Positions 1 to 10,936 are shown, counted from the first letter of the stretch. The stretch: 64,000 nt of DNA from Lelliottia sp. WAP21 (GCF_020532665.2 NZ_JAIWPG020000004.1:248001-312000), one strand, 5' to 3'. Numbers and translations are program-made. The notes: generated by a model not told the origin, from the sequence alone.

Positions 1-782
1 GCATGTTTTTTAGGGCCGTTCAACACCATCCAGCCCTGACGGAAACCGGCCACGCGGTAGGTCTTTGACAGGCCGTTAAAGGTGACGGTCAGCAGATCGG
101 GCGCCAGGGCCGCGATAGAGTGGTGCTGCGCCGCATCGTATAAAATCTTATCGTAGATTTCGTCCGCAAAAATGATCAGGTTGTGTTGACGGGCGATCTC
201 CACGATCTCCATTAACAGCTCTTTTGAATAGACGGCGCCCGTTGGGTTGTTTGGGTTGATAATCACAATGCCACGCGTACGCGGGGTGATTTTGGCGCGG
301 ATATCATCCAGGTCAGGGAACCAGTCAGCAGATTCATCGCAGAGATAATGCACCGCTTTTCCGCTGGAGAGCGAAACAGCCGCAGTCCATAACGGATAAT
401 CCGGCGCGGGAACCAGCATCTCATCACCGCTGTTCAACAGCGCCTGCATGGCCTGCACAATCAGTTCAGACACACCGTTACCGATATAGATATCTTCCAC
501 GGTGACGTCACGCATCCCACGTGCCTGATAATGCTGCATGATGGCTTTACGTGCGGAGTAGAGTCCTTTTGAATCGCAGTAACCCTGCGCAGTGGGCAGA
601 TTACGGATCACATCAACAAGGATCTCATCCGGCGCGTCAAAACCAAAGGGCGCAGGATTACCAATGTTGAGTTTCAGAACCTTATTGCCTTCTTCTTCCA
701 GGCGCTTAGCCTCTTTGAGAACCGGCCCGCGAATGTCGTAACAGACGTTGTCTAATTTGCTGGATTTTTCAATGGGGGACAT
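1..782 (-). CDS. alaA: Glutamate-pyruvate aminotransferase AlaA, 5' part only
   Basis: Encodes the first 260 residues of a PLP-dependent class I/II aminotransferase that makes alanine from pyruvate and glutamate in the cytoplasm. The gene runs off the left edge of the window; the E. coli protein is about 405 residues. The minus-strand ATG at 782 begins MSPIEKSSKL, as in E. coli AlaA. The PNNPTG motif and the Schiff-base lysine in NGLSKTYR (Lys240 from this start) are present, so the visible part is intact. It is divergent from lrhA across a long gap, the same arrangement as in E. coli. The C-terminal part cannot be assessed. Confidence 0.96.
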   Translation of the reverse strand, partial: MSPIEKSSKLDNVCYDIRGPVLKEAKRLEEEGNKVLKLNIGNPAPFGFDAPDEILVDVIRNLPTAQGYCDSKGLYSARKAIMQHYQARGMRDVTVEDIYIGNGVSELIVQAMQALLNSGDEMLVPAPDYPLWTAAVSLSSGKAVHYLCDESADWFPDLDDIRAKITPRTRGIVIINPNNPTGAVYSKELLMEIVEIARQHNLIIFADEIYDKILYDAAQHHSIAALAPDLLTVTFNGLSKTYRVAGFRQGWMVLNGPKKH

Positions 783-1728
783 GAATCTTTGACCTTTTAG
801 CTGTTATTGCCACTCCCTGCCGTGGAAGTCAGCACGGAACAATGTACTCCCACCAGGCGCTGTTTTGAAGGGTGCACAGAAGAAGATTTTGTTGATCGTC
901 GCTGAATAAAGGAAATCGTTTAAGCTGGTCGCATCAATTCTCTGTGGGCAATAATTTTGATAAAGCTTGATTTACCAGGTTAACGTGTCGCCATGTAAGG
1001 GTTGTAGTGGATATCGTGCTGGTTAAAATGATTTTATTCCAGCGCATTTAATGATAGCGTGTATGATTACGCAGGGTAACATTTCGAAAAAGCTGAATTT
1101 TCAGTGCGGCTTACCCGAATAAACGGGGTTTAAACAGGCGTTACCCATGTAAAATTAATGTTAAGCATTATTTATGAATAAAATGGGCGTTCATCAAAAT
1201 TTATTTAATATTAATGATGAGTTGGCAATTTTCGTTAATTTTAATAAATTAGTGTGCCTTGTAATCAATCCCGATAAATCCTGGTCAATGCAATAATACT
1301 TATAAATAAAGTGGATTTGGGTTAAGATGCCCGCTCGGGTAAGCGGGTGAATGATAACAACGATCCGTTTATCCGAACGTCTTAACCTGAATAAGTCGAT
1401 TGTTATTGTTAGCGTTATCTCTGGCTTGAAAGCGTCAGCAACGCTCTGCTTCTGTACCTGCGTTGCGATAAAGATGCTGGCGAATATGTCACTCCTTTAA
1501 AGGAATTTACATAAATTCGCGAATGGCTGAATATTCTGGACGTTTTAGAGAATAAAAATAGCGTCATGAAACGTGATTTCTGACCAACGATATACACCAG
1601 CACAATAGCTATCTGTCAGGCAGTCTGCCGGGCCGGGATGCAGGGAAATCTTCAGAAGGATTTGTTTACCTGATACACACAGCTTCAACCCGGGCAGTTC
1701 CGCACGAGCAACCTGTAAGTGAATAGAT
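783..1728. promoter_or_regulatory. Long AT-rich alaA-lrhA intergenic region
   Basis: This 946-bp stretch holds no convincing gene. It is markedly AT-rich between about 1020 and 1320, unlike its neighbours, and must carry the divergent promoters of alaA and lrhA. In E. coli lrhA has an untranslated leader of several hundred bases. A hairpin with arms CCCGCT and AGCGGG lies at 1330-1347, just downstream of TAAGAT (1323-1328), which could be a -10 element; I see no good -35 partner. A short minus-strand open frame at 1415-1603 resembles no family I know. Confidence 0.6.
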
Positions 1729-2667
1729 ATGATAAATGCAAATCGTCCGATAATGAATCTCGATCTCGATCTGCTGAGAACCTTTGTTGCGGTCGCTGAT
1801 CTTAATACTTTTGCCGCCGCTGCTGCTGCGGTTTGTCGAACCCAGTCTGCTGTCAGTCAACAAATGCAGAGACTGGAGCAACTGGTGGGAAAAGAGCTTT
1901 TTGCTCGCCATGGTCGTAATAAACTGTTAACTGAGCATGGCATTCAGTTGCTGGGTTATGCCCGCAAAATACTGCGTTTTAATGATGAAGCATGTATGGC
2001 CTTAATGTTTAGCAACCTCCAGGGGGTGTTAACGTTGGGCGCGTCTGATGAATCCGCAGACACGATATTGCCGTTTCTGCTCAATCGGATCAGTTCGGTT
2101 TATCCGAAGCTTGCCCTTGATGTGAGCGTAAAACGTAATGCGTTTATGGTCGAGATGCTCAACGCGCATGAAGTCGATCTGGTTGTGACGACGCACCGCC
2201 CGGGTCAGTTTGATTGCCTGACGCTACGCACGTCACCGACGCACTGGTACTGCGCCGCAGAGTATGTTCTGCAAAAAGGCGAAGCTATTCCGTTGGTGCT
2301 GCTGGACGATCCCAGCCCGTTCCGGGATATGGTGCTTTCTGCGCTGAATGAAGCCAATATTCCGTGGCGTCTGGCGTATGTTGCCTCAACATTGCCTGCG
2401 GTCCGGGCTGCTGTGAAAGCAGGGTTGGGCGTGACGGCACGTCCCGTAGAGATGATGAGCCCGGATTTACGGGTGCTGGGTAAGTCTGACGGCTTGCCGG
2501 CGCTTCCGGATACGGAATACCTGTTGTGTCATAACGCTGCCAGCAACAACGAACTGGCGAAAGTCGTTTTTGAAGCAATGGTTAACTACCATAATCCGTG
2601 GCAATACCAGACTGTTACTCCGGAAGGGGGGGGCGATTCCCTCATTGCGGAAAAGGACTTTGAGTGA
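1729..2667 (+). CDS. lrhA: LysR-family regulator LrhA
   Basis: A 312-residue LysR-type transcription factor, the same length as E. coli LrhA and very similar throughout. The winged helix-turn-helix is at about residues 12-70, with the alanine-rich stretch [20 protein letters not shown] in the recognition region. The effector-binding domain follows from about residue 95. In E. coli LrhA represses flhDC, type 1 fimbriae and, indirectly, RpoS translation, and activates its own gene. The start ATG gives MINANRP, matching the family N-terminus. It lies upstream of nuo but is separated from it by a strong terminator, so it is a single-gene unit. Confidence 0.96.
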   Translation: MINANRPIMNLDLDLLRTFVAVADLNTFAAAAAAVCRTQSAVSQQMQRLEQLVGKELFARHGRNKLLTEHGIQLLGYARKILRFNDEACMALMFSNLQGVLTLGASDESADTILPFLLNRISSVYPKLALDVSVKRNAFMVEMLNAHEVDLVVTTHRPGQFDCLTLRTSPTHWYCAAEYVLQKGEAIPLVLLDDPSPFRDMVLSALNEANIPWRLAYVASTLPAVRAAVKAGLGVTARPVEMMSPDLRVLGKSDGLPALPDTEYLLCHNAASNNELAKVVFEAMVNYHNPWQYQTVTPEGGGDSLIAEKDFE

Positions 2668-2710
2668 TCTGACTCATAGAATTCTCGTAACAATTTGTAA
2701 GTGTAGAAAG

Positions 2711-2750
2711 AAACCACTCAGGCATATTTTTGGCTGAGTGGTTTTTTTTT
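2711..2750 (+). terminator. Rho-independent terminator of lrhA
   Basis: An 11-bp stem, AAACCACTCAG (2711-2721) with CTGAGTGGTTT (2734-2744), closes a 12-nt loop and runs straight into an uninterrupted T tract to 2750. It lies 44 bp after the lrhA stop codon and would separate lrhA transcription from nuo. Confidence 0.93.
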
Positions 2751-3297
2751 ACTAAAAACAACATTAAAAACATCAGGGTTATAGTAAAATGCGCTTTATA
2801 ATCAGTCAGATGAATGTATCTGGATGATTTTTGCACGATCCGGTCTTTAAGTCTTCTCTGACCACCCTGATGTTAAAAATCCAGTAAATATGTTGCTGTT
2901 TTTTTGATTGAATTAACAAAAGCGTGTCACAGATCAAGAAAATACTCCTATTTAGGGGGAGGAATCGGCGGCAAATCCTGTCAAAATAGGAGGGTTATTT
3001 TTTTTACTTCCAAAACGGACACGATTCAACAAGATGCCGTTGACGTAAAGTCATCAACCCACCAGGGTTAAAGGGCATGAATTGTTAATGAGAATCACTC
3101 TATGTGATTTAATGTGAAGAAACCTTTGTTAAAGTTGACAAAAGGTTATAGAAAGGAGTAAAAAACCACATCATTTTGCTGTCTACGTCTCATTTCTGAC
3201 AGTCGGTGTAAGGTTTTTCATTCCTCCCCATGAATCGATGTGATGTCCATCTGCCAGTAAGAGCAGCGTTGTAGATATCACTTTTGATGAGTAAGCA
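2751..3297 (+). promoter_or_regulatory. nuo operon upstream regulatory region
   Basis: This 547-bp AT-rich gap before nuoA holds no gene. It matches the long control region of E. coli nuo, which is regulated by ArcA, NarL, FNR, IHF and Fis. Visible candidates are a NarL-type heptamer TACTCCT at 2943-2949, a consensus -35 hexamer TTGACA at 3135-3140 (no good -10 at 17 bp), and a Fur-like 13-mer AATGAGAATCACT at 3087-3099. None is proven. The promoter itself cannot be fixed by eye. Confidence 0.6.
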
Positions 3298-3738
3298 ATG
3301 AGTATGTCAACATCCACAGAAGTCGTCGCTCACCATTGGGCATTCGCAATCTTTCTTATTGTTGCCATAGGTCTGTGCTGCCTGATGTTAGTCGGCGGCT
3401 GGTTCCTGGGCGGTCGCGCCCGCGCAAGGCACAAAAACACACCTTTCGAATCAGGTATTGATTCAGTAGGTACCGCTCGCTTACGCCTGTCCGCCAAGTT
3501 CTATCTGGTGGCCATGTTCTTCGTCATCTTCGACGTTGAAGCGCTCTACCTTTTCGCCTGGTCAACTTCAATTCGCGAAAGCGGGTGGGTCGGCTTTGTC
3601 GAAGCCGCAATTTTCATTTTAGTGCTACTGGCCGGTCTGCTTTACCTGGTGCGCATTGGCGCGCTGGACTGGACACCTGCGCGCTCACGTCGTGAACTGA
3701 GCAATCCGGAAAACAGTAACTCTAATCGTCAGCAGTAA
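3298..3738 (+). CDS. nuoA: NADH-quinone oxidoreductase subunit A
   Basis: A 146-residue membrane subunit (E. coli 147) at the junction of the peripheral and membrane arms of complex I, beside the quinone chamber. Three hydrophobic helices are visible at about residues 16-38, 66-88 and 98-120. The first loop carries [19 protein letters not shown], and the second helix holds Asp79 and Glu81 in FDVEALYLF, both conserved. It is the first gene of the nuo operon; nuoB follows after 15 bp. The C-terminal tail is slightly divergent from E. coli, as expected for this surface region. Confidence 0.98.
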   Translation: MSMSTSTEVVAHHWAFAIFLIVAIGLCCLMLVGGWFLGGRARARHKNTPFESGIDSVGTARLRLSAKFYLVAMFFVIFDVEALYLFAWSTSIRESGWVGFVEAAIFILVLLAGLLYLVRIGALDWTPARSRRELSNPENSNSNRQQ

Positions 3739-3753
3739 CAGCGAGGCAATAAG

Positions 3754-4428
3754 ATGGATTATACGCTCACCCGCATAGATCCTAACGGTGAGAATGACCG
3801 TTACCCCCTGCAAAAACAGGAGATCGTAACCGACCCCCTGGAGCAAGAAGTCAACAAAAGCGTGTATATGGGCAAGCTCGAACATGCCATGCACGATATG
3901 GTTAACTGGGGGCGTAAGAACTCCATTTGGCCATACAACTTTGGTCTTTCTTGCTGCTACGTTGAAATGGTGACGTCATTCACTGCGGTGCATGACGTTG
4001 CGCGTTTTGGTGCTGAGGTACTGCGTGCATCACCGCGTCAGGCTGACCTGATGGTGGTTGCAGGGACCTGCTTCACCAAAATGGCTCCCGTGATTCAACG
4101 TCTTTACGATCAGATGCTCGAGCCGAAATGGGTCATTTCCATGGGGGCATGTGCAAATTCCGGTGGTATGTACGACATTTATTCTGTCGTGCAGGGCGTC
4201 GATAAGTTTATCCCGGTGGATGTGTACATCCCTGGCTGTCCGCCACGTCCGGAAGCTTACATGCAGGCGTTGATGCTGCTGCAGGATTCCATCGGGAAAG
4301 AGCGTCGTCCGCTCTCCTGGGTGGTTGGCGATCAGGGTGTCTACCGCGCCAATATGCAGTCTGAGCGCGAGCGTAAACGCGGCGAACGTATCGCAGTGAC
4401 TAACCTGCGTACGCCTGACGAAATTTAA
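3754..4428 (+). CDS. nuoB: NADH-quinone oxidoreductase subunit B
   Basis: A 224-residue peripheral-arm subunit holding cluster N2, the [4Fe-4S] centre that passes electrons to quinone. The tandem cysteine pair is in GLSCCYVEM (Cys67 and Cys68); the other ligands are in AGTCF and [10 protein letters not shown]. Compared with E. coli NuoB (220 residues) there is a four-residue insertion near position 43 ([12 protein letters not shown] in place of KLNDMVNW). An 89-bp gap with a hairpin separates it from nuoC. Confidence 0.98.
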   Translation: MDYTLTRIDPNGENDRYPLQKQEIVTDPLEQEVNKSVYMGKLEHAMHDMVNWGRKNSIWPYNFGLSCCYVEMVTSFTAVHDVARFGAEVLRASPRQADLMVVAGTCFTKMAPVIQRLYDQMLEPKWVISMGACANSGGMYDIYSVVQGVDKFIPVDVYIPGCPPRPEAYMQALMLLQDSIGKERRPLSWVVGDQGVYRANMQSERERKRGERIAVTNLRTPDEI

Positions 4429-4454
4429 TTTGCGCCTGTGGGCATGGAGTCAAC

Positions 4455-4485
4455 CTTCGCATATCACTATTCAAATAGCGCGAAG
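4455..4485 (+). promoter_or_regulatory. Intra-operon hairpin between nuoB and nuoCD
   Basis: Arms CTTCGC (4455-4460) and GCGAAG (4480-4485) enclose an inner helix CTAT/ATAG with a TCAA loop. No T tract follows, so it is not a typical terminator. It lies in the 89-bp nuoB-nuoC gap, one of the few sizeable gaps in the operon. A role in mRNA processing, stability or subunit dosage is inference. Confidence 0.5.
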
Positions 4486-4517
4486 CCACGCCCGACAGTC
4501 ACCACGGACCATTTGCA

Positions 4518-6317
4518 ATGGTGAACAATATGACCGACTTAACCGCGCAAGCCGCGAGTCTTACCCGGGATCATCTGGATGACCCGGTTATTGGCGAACT
4601 GCGCAACCGTTTTGGGCCGGATGCCTTTACTGTTCAGGCCACCCGCACCGGGGTACCCGTTGTTTGGGTGAAACGTGAACAATTACTGGAAGTGGTCGAT
4701 TTCCTCAAGAAATTGCCAAAACCTTACGTCATGCTGTTTGACTTACACGGCATGGATGAACGTCTGCGCACGCACCGCCAGGGTCTCCCTGCTGCGGATT
4801 TTTCCGTTTTCTACCACCTGATCTCAATAGACCGTAATACGGATATCATGCTCAAGGTGGCATTGTCTGAAAACGACATGCATCTGCCGACGATCACCAA
4901 ACTTTTCCCGAACGCCAACTGGTATGAGCGTGAAACCTGGGAAATGTTTGGTATGACCTTTGATGGCCACCCGCACCTGACGCGCATCATGATGCCGCAG
5001 ACCTGGACCGGCCACCCGCTGCGTAAAGACTATCCGGCACGCGCCACCGAATTCGACCCGTTTGAGCTGACGAAAGCGAAACAGGATCTGGAGATGGAAG
5101 CGCTGACCTTCAAGCCGGAAGACTGGGGCATGAAGCGCGGCACCGAAAACGAGGATTTCATGTTCCTCAACCTCGGTCCAAACCACCCGTCTGCGCACGG
5201 TGCCTTCCGTATTATTCTTCAGCTCGATGGCGAAGAGATTGTCGACTGCGTCCCTGATATCGGTTATCACCACCGTGGTGCTGAGAAAATGGGCGAGCGT
5301 CAATCCTGGCACAGCTATATTCCTTACACTGACCGTATCGAGTACCTCGGCGGCTGCGTAAACGAAATGCCTTACGTGCTGGCCGTTGAAAAACTGGCAG
5401 GCATTACCACGCCGGATCGCGTTAACGTGATTCGCGTCATGCTGTCAGAACTGTTCCGCATCAACAGCCACCTGCTCTACATCTCTACGTTCATCCAGGA
5501 CGTCGGGGCGATGACGCCGGTCTTCTTCGCATTCACCGATCGTCAGAAAATCTACGATCTGGTCGAAGCCATTACCGGTTTCCGTATGCACCCAGCCTGG
5601 TTCCGTATCGGCGGTGTGGCACACGATCTGCCTCGCGGCTGGGATCGCCTGCTGCGCGAATTCCTCGACTGGATGCCGAAGCGTCTGGCTTCCTATGAGA
5701 AAGCTGCACTGCGTAACACCATTCTGATTGGTCGTTCGAAAGGCGTGGCTGCTTACGGTGCAAAAGAAGCGCTGGAGTGGGGCACCACAGGTGCTGGCCT
5801 GCGCGCAACGGGTATCGATTTCGACGTGCGTAAAGCCCGTCCTTACTCTGGCTACGAGAACTTCGACTTTGAAGTCCCGGTTGGCGGCGGTGTTTCTGAC
5901 TGCTACACCCGCGTGATGCTGAAAGTAGAAGAGCTGCGCCAGAGTCTGCGTATCCTTGAGCAGTGCCTCAACAACATGCCGGAAGGCCCGTTCAAAGCGG
6001 ATCACCCGCTGACGACGCCGCCACCGAAAGAGCGCACGCTGCAACATATCGAAACCTTGATCACGCACTTCCTGCAGGTTTCCTGGGGCCCGGTCATGCC
6101 GGCGCAGGAGTCCTTCCAGATGATTGAAGCGACCAAGGGGATCAACAGTTACTACCTGACGAGCGACGGCAGCACCATGAGCTACCGTACCCGTGTGCGT
6201 ACGCCAAGTTTCGCGCACCTGCAGCAGATCCCGGCCGCTATCCGCGGCAGTCTGGTCTCTGACCTGATTGTGTATCTGGGTAGTATCGACTTTGTTATGT
6301 CAGATGTGGACCGCTAA
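4518..6317 (+). CDS. nuoC: NADH-quinone oxidoreductase fused subunit C/D
   Basis: A 599-residue fusion of NuoC (about residues 1-190, 30-kDa type) and NuoD (about 210-599, 49-kDa type), the arrangement typical of Enterobacteriaceae (E. coli about 600). The NuoD part forms the quinone pocket with NuoB; the conserved [11 protein letters not shown] and [12 protein letters not shown] segments are present. The start was taken at the ATG giving [10 protein letters not shown], as in E. coli; an internal ATG four codons later is possible. nuoE begins 2 bp after the stop codon. Confidence 0.97.
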   Translation: MVNNMTDLTAQAASLTRDHLDDPVIGELRNRFGPDAFTVQATRTGVPVVWVKREQLLEVVDFLKKLPKPYVMLFDLHGMDERLRTHRQGLPAADFSVFYHLISIDRNTDIMLKVALSENDMHLPTITKLFPNANWYERETWEMFGMTFDGHPHLTRIMMPQTWTGHPLRKDYPARATEFDPFELTKAKQDLEMEALTFKPEDWGMKRGTENEDFMFLNLGPNHPSAHGAFRIILQLDGEEIVDCVPDIGYHHRGAEKMGERQSWHSYIPYTDRIEYLGGCVNEMPYVLAVEKLAGITTPDRVNVIRVMLSELFRINSHLLYISTFIQDVGAMTPVFFAFTDRQKIYDLVEAITGFRMHPAWFRIGGVAHDLPRGWDRLLREFLDWMPKRLASYEKAALRNTILIGRSKGVAAYGAKEALEWGTTGAGLRATGIDFDVRKARPYSGYENFDFEVPVGGGVSDCYTRVMLKVEELRQSLRILEQCLNNMPEGPFKADHPLTTPPPKERTLQHIETLITHFLQVSWGPVMPAQESFQMIEATKGINSYYLTSDGSTMSYRTRVRTPSFAHLQQIPAAIRGSLVSDLIVYLGSIDFVMSDVDR

Positions 6318-6319
6318 TT

Positions 6320-6820
6320 ATGCACGAGAATGAACAACCACAAACCGAGGCTTTTGAGCTGAGTGAAGCAGAACGTGCGGCCATTGAGCACGAAATGCAC
6401 CACTACGAAGACCCGCGTGCGGCGTCCATTGAAGCGCTGAAAATTGTACAGAAGCAGCGCGGTTGGGTGCCGGATGGCGCGATCTACGCGATCGCCGATG
6501 TGCTGGGTATCCCGGCAAGCGACGTGGAAGGCGTGGCGACATTCTATAGCCAAATCTTCCGCCAGCCGGTGGGCCGACACGTGATTCGCTATTGCGATAG
6601 CGTGGTCTGCCATATCACGGGATATCAGGGGATTCAGGCGGCTCTCGAGAAAAAACTCGATATCAAGCCGGGACAAACGACCTTCGACGGTCGTTTTACT
6701 CTGCTTCCTACCTGCTGCCTGGGTAACTGCGACAAGGGGCCGAGCATGATGATTGATGAGGACACTCATAGCCATCTCACGCCGGAAGCGATTCCTGACC
6801 TGCTGGAGCGGTACAAATGA
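6320..6820 (+). CDS. nuoE: NADH-quinone oxidoreductase subunit E
   Basis: A 166-residue thioredoxin-fold subunit of the NADH dehydrogenase module carrying the [2Fe-2S] cluster N1a. The four ligands are two cysteines in [11 protein letters not shown] and two in [13 protein letters not shown]. Length and sequence match E. coli NuoE. Its stop codon overlaps the nuoF start (ATGA), which suggests coupled translation of the two partners that sit side by side at the tip of the peripheral arm. Confidence 0.98.
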   Translation: MHENEQPQTEAFELSEAERAAIEHEMHHYEDPRAASIEALKIVQKQRGWVPDGAIYAIADVLGIPASDVEGVATFYSQIFRQPVGRHVIRYCDSVVCHITGYQGIQAALEKKLDIKPGQTTFDGRFTLLPTCCLGNCDKGPSMMIDEDTHSHLTPEAIPDLLERYK

Positions 6821-8154
6821 AAACGGTAATTCGTACTGCTGAAACTCATCCGCTGACCTGGCGTCTTCGCGATGACAAACAGCCGGTATGGCTTGAAGAA
6901 TATCAAAGCAAAAACGGTTATGAAGGGGCTCGCAAGGCGCTTTCAGGCATGGCGCCGGACGATATCGTCAATGCCGTGAAAGACTCCGGTCTAAAAGGGC
7001 GTGGCGGTGCGGGCTTCTCCACTGGTCTTAAGTGGAGCCTGATGCCAAAAGACGAATCCATGAACATCCGTTACCTGCTGTGTAACGCCGATGAAATGGA
7101 ACCGGGCACTTACAAAGACCGCCTGCTGATGGAACAGCTGCCGCACCTGCTGGTGGAAGGGATGCTGATCTCCGCGTTTGCGCTGAAAGCCTACCGTGGC
7201 TACATCTTCCTGCGCGGTGAATACATCGAAGCAGCTGAAAACCTGCGTCGCGCGATCGCTGAAGCAACCGAAGCGGGCCTGTTAGGTAAAAACATTCTGG
7301 GCACCGGTTTTGACTTCGAGCTGTTCGTCCACACCGGGGCAGGGCGTTATATCTGTGGTGAAGAAACCGCACTGATTAACTCCCTGGAAGGCCGCCGTGC
7401 GAACCCTCGTTCCAAGCCTCCGTTCCCGGCAAGCTCCGGCGTTTGGGGTAAACCAACGTGCGTAAACAACGTTGAAACCCTGTGTAACGTCCCGGCCATT
7501 CTGGCGAACGGCGTGGAGTGGTATCAGGGCATCTCGAAGAGTAAAGATGCCGGTACCAAGCTGATGGGCTTCTCGGGTCGTGTAAAAAACCCTGGCCTGT
7601 GGGAACTGCCGTTTGGCACCACTGCCCGCGAAATTCTTGAAGACTACGCTGGCGGCATGCGCGATGGCCTGAAATTCAAAGCCTGGCAGCCGGGTGGGGC
7701 AGGGACTGACTTCCTGACCGAAGCCCACCTTGACCTGCCAATGGAATTCGAAAGCATTGGTAAAGCAGGCAGCCGTCTGGGTACGGCGCTGGCGATGGCC
7801 GTCGACCACGAGATCGGCATGGTCTCGCTGGTGCGTAACCTGGAAGAGTTCTTTGCCCGCGAGTCCTGCGGCTGGTGTACGCCATGCCGTGATGGTCTGC
7901 CGTGGAGCGTGAAGATCCTGCGTGCCATCGAACGTGGCGAAGGCCAGCCTGGCGATATCGAGACACTTGAGCAACTGTGTCGATTCCTGGGCCCGGGTAA
8001 AACCTTCTGCGCCCACGCACCAGGCGCCGTTGAGCCATTGCAGAGCGCGATAAAATATTTCCGCGACGAATTCGAAGCAGGCATCAAGCAGCCGTTCAGC
8101 AATACCCATGCGATTAATGGGATTCAGCCGAACCTGCTGAAAGCGCGCTGGTAA
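6817..8154 (+). CDS. nuoF: NADH-quinone oxidoreductase subunit F
   Basis: A 445-residue flavoprotein that binds NADH and FMN and starts electron flow in complex I. The glycine-rich nucleotide/FMN segment is [13 protein letters not shown] (about residues 64-76). A [4Fe-4S] cluster (N3) is ligated by [12 protein letters not shown] (about residues 348-359) and the cysteine in TFCAHAPG. Length equals the E. coli protein. It overlaps nuoE by four bases; nuoG follows after a 55-bp gap with a hairpin. Confidence 0.98.
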   Translation: MKTVIRTAETHPLTWRLRDDKQPVWLEEYQSKNGYEGARKALSGMAPDDIVNAVKDSGLKGRGGAGFSTGLKWSLMPKDESMNIRYLLCNADEMEPGTYKDRLLMEQLPHLLVEGMLISAFALKAYRGYIFLRGEYIEAAENLRRAIAEATEAGLLGKNILGTGFDFELFVHTGAGRYICGEETALINSLEGRRANPRSKPPFPASSGVWGKPTCVNNVETLCNVPAILANGVEWYQGISKSKDAGTKLMGFSGRVKNPGLWELPFGTTAREILEDYAGGMRDGLKFKAWQPGGAGTDFLTEAHLDLPMEFESIGKAGSRLGTALAMAVDHEIGMVSLVRNLEEFFARESCGWCTPCRDGLPWSVKILRAIERGEGQPGDIETLEQLCRFLGPGKTFCAHAPGAVEPLQSAIKYFRDEFEAGIKQPFSNTHAINGIQPNLLKARW

Positions 8155-8173
8155 AAACAGAATTTTGATTAAC

Positions 8174-8192
8174 GCTCAGACCTGGTCTGAGC
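8174..8192 (+). promoter_or_regulatory. Hairpin in nuoF-nuoG gap, nuoG-leader type
   Basis: A perfect 8-bp stem, GCTCAGAC (8174-8181) with GTCTGAGC (8185-8192) around a CTG loop, lies 17 bp upstream of the nuoG start, with the ribosome-binding GGAAG between. I recall a conserved enterobacterial RNA motif named nuoG in Rfam that sits at this position; membership is from memory and untested. There is no T tract, so it is not a terminator. Control of nuoG translation is inference. Confidence 0.55.
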
Positions 8193-8209
8193 CAACTGGA
8201 AGCATGCTA

Positions 8210-10936
8210 ATGGCTACGATTCATGTAGACGGCAAAGAATACGAAGTCAATGGGGCCGACAACCTGCTGGAAGCTTGTCTGTCTCTTGGCCTTGATATTC
8301 CGTATTTTTGCTGGCATCCGGCGCTGGGAAGCGTCGGTGCTTGCCGCCAGTGTGCGGTGAAGCAATATCAAAACGCGGAAGACACGCGTGGTCGCCTGGT
8401 CATGTCCTGTATGACGCCAGCAACCGAAGGCACCTTTATTTCTATCGACGACGCAGAAGCGAAGCAGTTCCGTGAAAGCGTGGTGGAGTGGTTGATGACC
8501 AACCACCCGCACGACTGTCCGGTCTGTGAGGAGGGCGGTAACTGCCACCTTCAGGATATGACCGTCATGACGGGTCACAGCTTCCGTCGCTATCGCTTTA
8601 CCAAACGTACCCACCGTAATCAGGATCTGGGGCCGTTCATCTCTCACGAAATGAACCGCTGCATCGCCTGCTACCGCTGTGTGCGTTACTACAAAGATTA
8701 TGCAGACGGTCAGGATCTGGGCGTGTATGGCGCACATGACAACGTCTACTTCGGTCGTCCGGAAGATGGCACGCTTGAAAGCGAATTCTCCGGTAACCTG
8801 GTCGAAATTTGCCCGACCGGCGTATTCACCGACAAAACGCACTCCGAGCGCTACAACCGTAAATGGGACATGCAGTTTGCACCTAGCATCTGCCAGCAGT
8901 GCTCCCTGGGTTGTAACACCAGTCCGGGTGAACGTTATGGCGAACTGCGCCGTATCGAAAACCGTTACAACGGTACCGTTAACCACTACTTCCTTTGCGA
9001 CCGTGGTCGTTTCGGCTATGGCTATGTGAACCTGAAAGACCGTCCGCGTCAGCCGGTTCAACGTCGTGGCGATGACCTGATTAGCCTGAATGCTGAACAG
9101 GCGATGCAGGGTGCCGCAGATATTCTGCGCCAGTCGAAAAAAGTGATCGGTATTGGTTCTCCGCGTGCCAGCGTTGAAAGCAACTTCGCCCTGCGTGAAC
9201 TGGTCGGTGCGGAAAACTTCTATACCGGTATCGCCACCGGCGAGCAGGAACGTCTGCAACTGGTACTGAAAGTGCTGCGTGAAGGCGGTATTCATACCCC
9301 AGCGCTGCGCGAAATAGAATCTTATGATGCGGTTCTGGTGCTGGGTGAAGATCTGACTCAGACCGGCGCTCGCGCTGCCCTGGCGGTTCGTCAGGCGGTG
9401 AAAGGTAAAGCACGTGAAATGGCGGCGGCGCAGAAAGTGGCTGACTGGCAGATTGCGGCCATCCTGAACATCGGCCAGCGTGCGAAGCATCCGTTGTTTG
9501 TCACCAACGTGGACAGCACCCGTCTGGATGATATCGCCGCATGGACCTACCGTGCGCCGGTTGAAGATCAGGCGCGTCTTGGCTTTGCCATTGCCCACGC
9601 GCTGGACAACAGCGCGCCATCCGTTGAGGGTCTGGATCGTGACCTTCAAAGCAAGATCGACGTGATCGTTCAGGCGCTGGCAGGCGCGAAGAAACCCCTG
9701 ATTATTTCGGGTACTAACGCCGGTAGCCCTGACGTTATTCAGGCCGCGGCGAACGTGGCGAAAGCCCTGAAAGGCCGTGGTGCCGATGTGGGTGTTACCA
9801 TGATTGCCCGTGCGGTGAACAGCGTCGGACTGGGTATGATGGGCGGCGGTTCTCTTGAAGAAGCGCTCAGCGAGCTGGAATCCGGAGCGGCTGATGGCGT
9901 GATTGTTCTTGAGAACGATCTGCATCGTCATGCTTCTGCGGCGCGTGTAGACGCAGCCCTTTCCAAAGCGCCGCTGGTGATGGTGATTGACCATCAGCGT
10001 ACGGCGATTATGGATAAAGCGCACCTTGTGCTCTCTGCGGCAAGCTTCGCTGAAAGCGATGGTACGGTGATTAACAACGAAGGCCGCGCACAGCGTTTCT
10101 TCCAGGTTTATGACCCGGCGTATTACGACAGTAATACCATCATGCTGGAAAGCTGGCGCTGGCTGCACTCGCTGCACAGCACCGTGGAAAACCGTCAGGT
10201 TGACTGGACTCAGCTCGATCATGTGATCGACGCCGTGGTCGAAAAACTGCCTCAGCTGGCTGGTATCAAAGATGCGGCTCCTGACGCAAGCTTCCGTATT
10301 CGTGGCCAGAAACTGGCGCGTGAACCGCATCGTTACAGCGGTCGTACGGCGATGCGTGCGAACATCAGCGTTCACGAACCACGTCAGCCGCAGGATAAAG
10401 ACACGATGTTTGCCTTCTCGATGGAAGGGAACAACCAGCCGTCTGCACCACGCTCTCAGATTCCATTTGCATGGGCACCAGGCTGGAACTCACCGCAGGC
10501 ATGGAACAAATTCCAGGCCGAAGTGGGGGGTTCTCTGCGTCATGGCGACCCGGGTGTACGTCTGATCGAAGCATCTGAAACCGGTCTGGATTTCTTTACC
10601 ACCGTTCCGGAAAGCTTCCAGGCACAGGAAGGAAACTGGCGTATCGCGCCTTACTATCATCTGTTTGGTAGTGATGAACTGTCCCAGCGTTCTCCTGTTT
10701 TCCAGAGCCGTATGCCACAGCCTTACATTAAGCTCAATCCGGCAGATGCCGCGAAGCTGGGCGTCAATGCAGGCAGCCATATCTCCTTTAGCTATGAAGG
10801 CCAGACAATCAGCTTACCGCTGATCATTTCTGAAGGTCTGACGGCAGGGCAGGTTGGTTTGCCAATGGGCATGCCGGGTATTGCACCGGTTCTGGCAGGC
10901 GCGCGTCTTGATAATCTGCAGGAGGCAAAAGCATGA
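8210..10936 (+). CDS. nuoG: NADH-quinone oxidoreductase subunit G
   Basis: A 908-residue iron-sulfur subunit, the largest of the peripheral arm. The N-terminal [2Fe-2S] domain has [18 protein letters not shown], then the [15 protein letters not shown] and CIACYRC clusters. The extra N7 cluster found in some bacteria is present (CQQCSLGC, then the cysteine in FLCDRGRFG). A molybdopterin-oxidoreductase-like domain without cofactor follows. The ATG giving MATIHVDGK is preferred: it follows GGAAG by 8 bp and matches E. coli. An ATG two codons earlier (8204) and a TTG at 8165 are also in frame, but the latter would lie inside the leader hairpin region. Confidence 0.97.
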   Translation: MATIHVDGKEYEVNGADNLLEACLSLGLDIPYFCWHPALGSVGACRQCAVKQYQNAEDTRGRLVMSCMTPATEGTFISIDDAEAKQFRESVVEWLMTNHPHDCPVCEEGGNCHLQDMTVMTGHSFRRYRFTKRTHRNQDLGPFISHEMNRCIACYRCVRYYKDYADGQDLGVYGAHDNVYFGRPEDGTLESEFSGNLVEICPTGVFTDKTHSERYNRKWDMQFAPSICQQCSLGCNTSPGERYGELRRIENRYNGTVNHYFLCDRGRFGYGYVNLKDRPRQPVQRRGDDLISLNAEQAMQGAADILRQSKKVIGIGSPRASVESNFALRELVGAENFYTGIATGEQERLQLVLKVLREGGIHTPALREIESYDAVLVLGEDLTQTGARAALAVRQAVKGKAREMAAAQKVADWQIAAILNIGQRAKHPLFVTNVDSTRLDDIAAWTYRAPVEDQARLGFAIAHALDNSAPSVEGLDRDLQSKIDVIVQALAGAKKPLIISGTNAGSPDVIQAAANVAKALKGRGADVGVTMIARAVNSVGLGMMGGGSLEEALSELESGAADGVIVLENDLHRHASAARVDAALSKAPLVMVIDHQRTAIMDKAHLVLSAASFAESDGTVINNEGRAQRFFQVYDPAYYDSNTIMLESWRWLHSLHSTVENRQVDWTQLDHVIDAVVEKLPQLAGIKDAAPDASFRIRGQKLAREPHRYSGRTAMRANISVHEPRQPQDKDTMFAFSMEGNNQPSAPRSQIPFAWAPGWNSPQAWNKFQAEVGGSLRHGDPGVRLIEASETGLDFFTTVPESFQAQEGNWRIAPYYHLFGSDELSQRSPVFQSRMPQPYIKLNPADAAKLGVNAGSHISFSYEGQTISLPLIISEGLTAGQVGLPMGMPGIAPVLAGARLDNLQEAKA

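Noticed and set aside
1415..1603. 62-codon minus-strand frame in the alaA-lrhA gap
   Set aside because: No homology recognised, no clear ribosome-binding site, and it lies in the presumed lrhA leader.
8207..10375. Minus-strand open frame of 722 codons opposite nuoG
   Set aside because: It is the mirror of a highly expressed GC-rich gene; its sequence resembles no family and nuoG is fully conserved. Long antisense frames are expected from this codon use.
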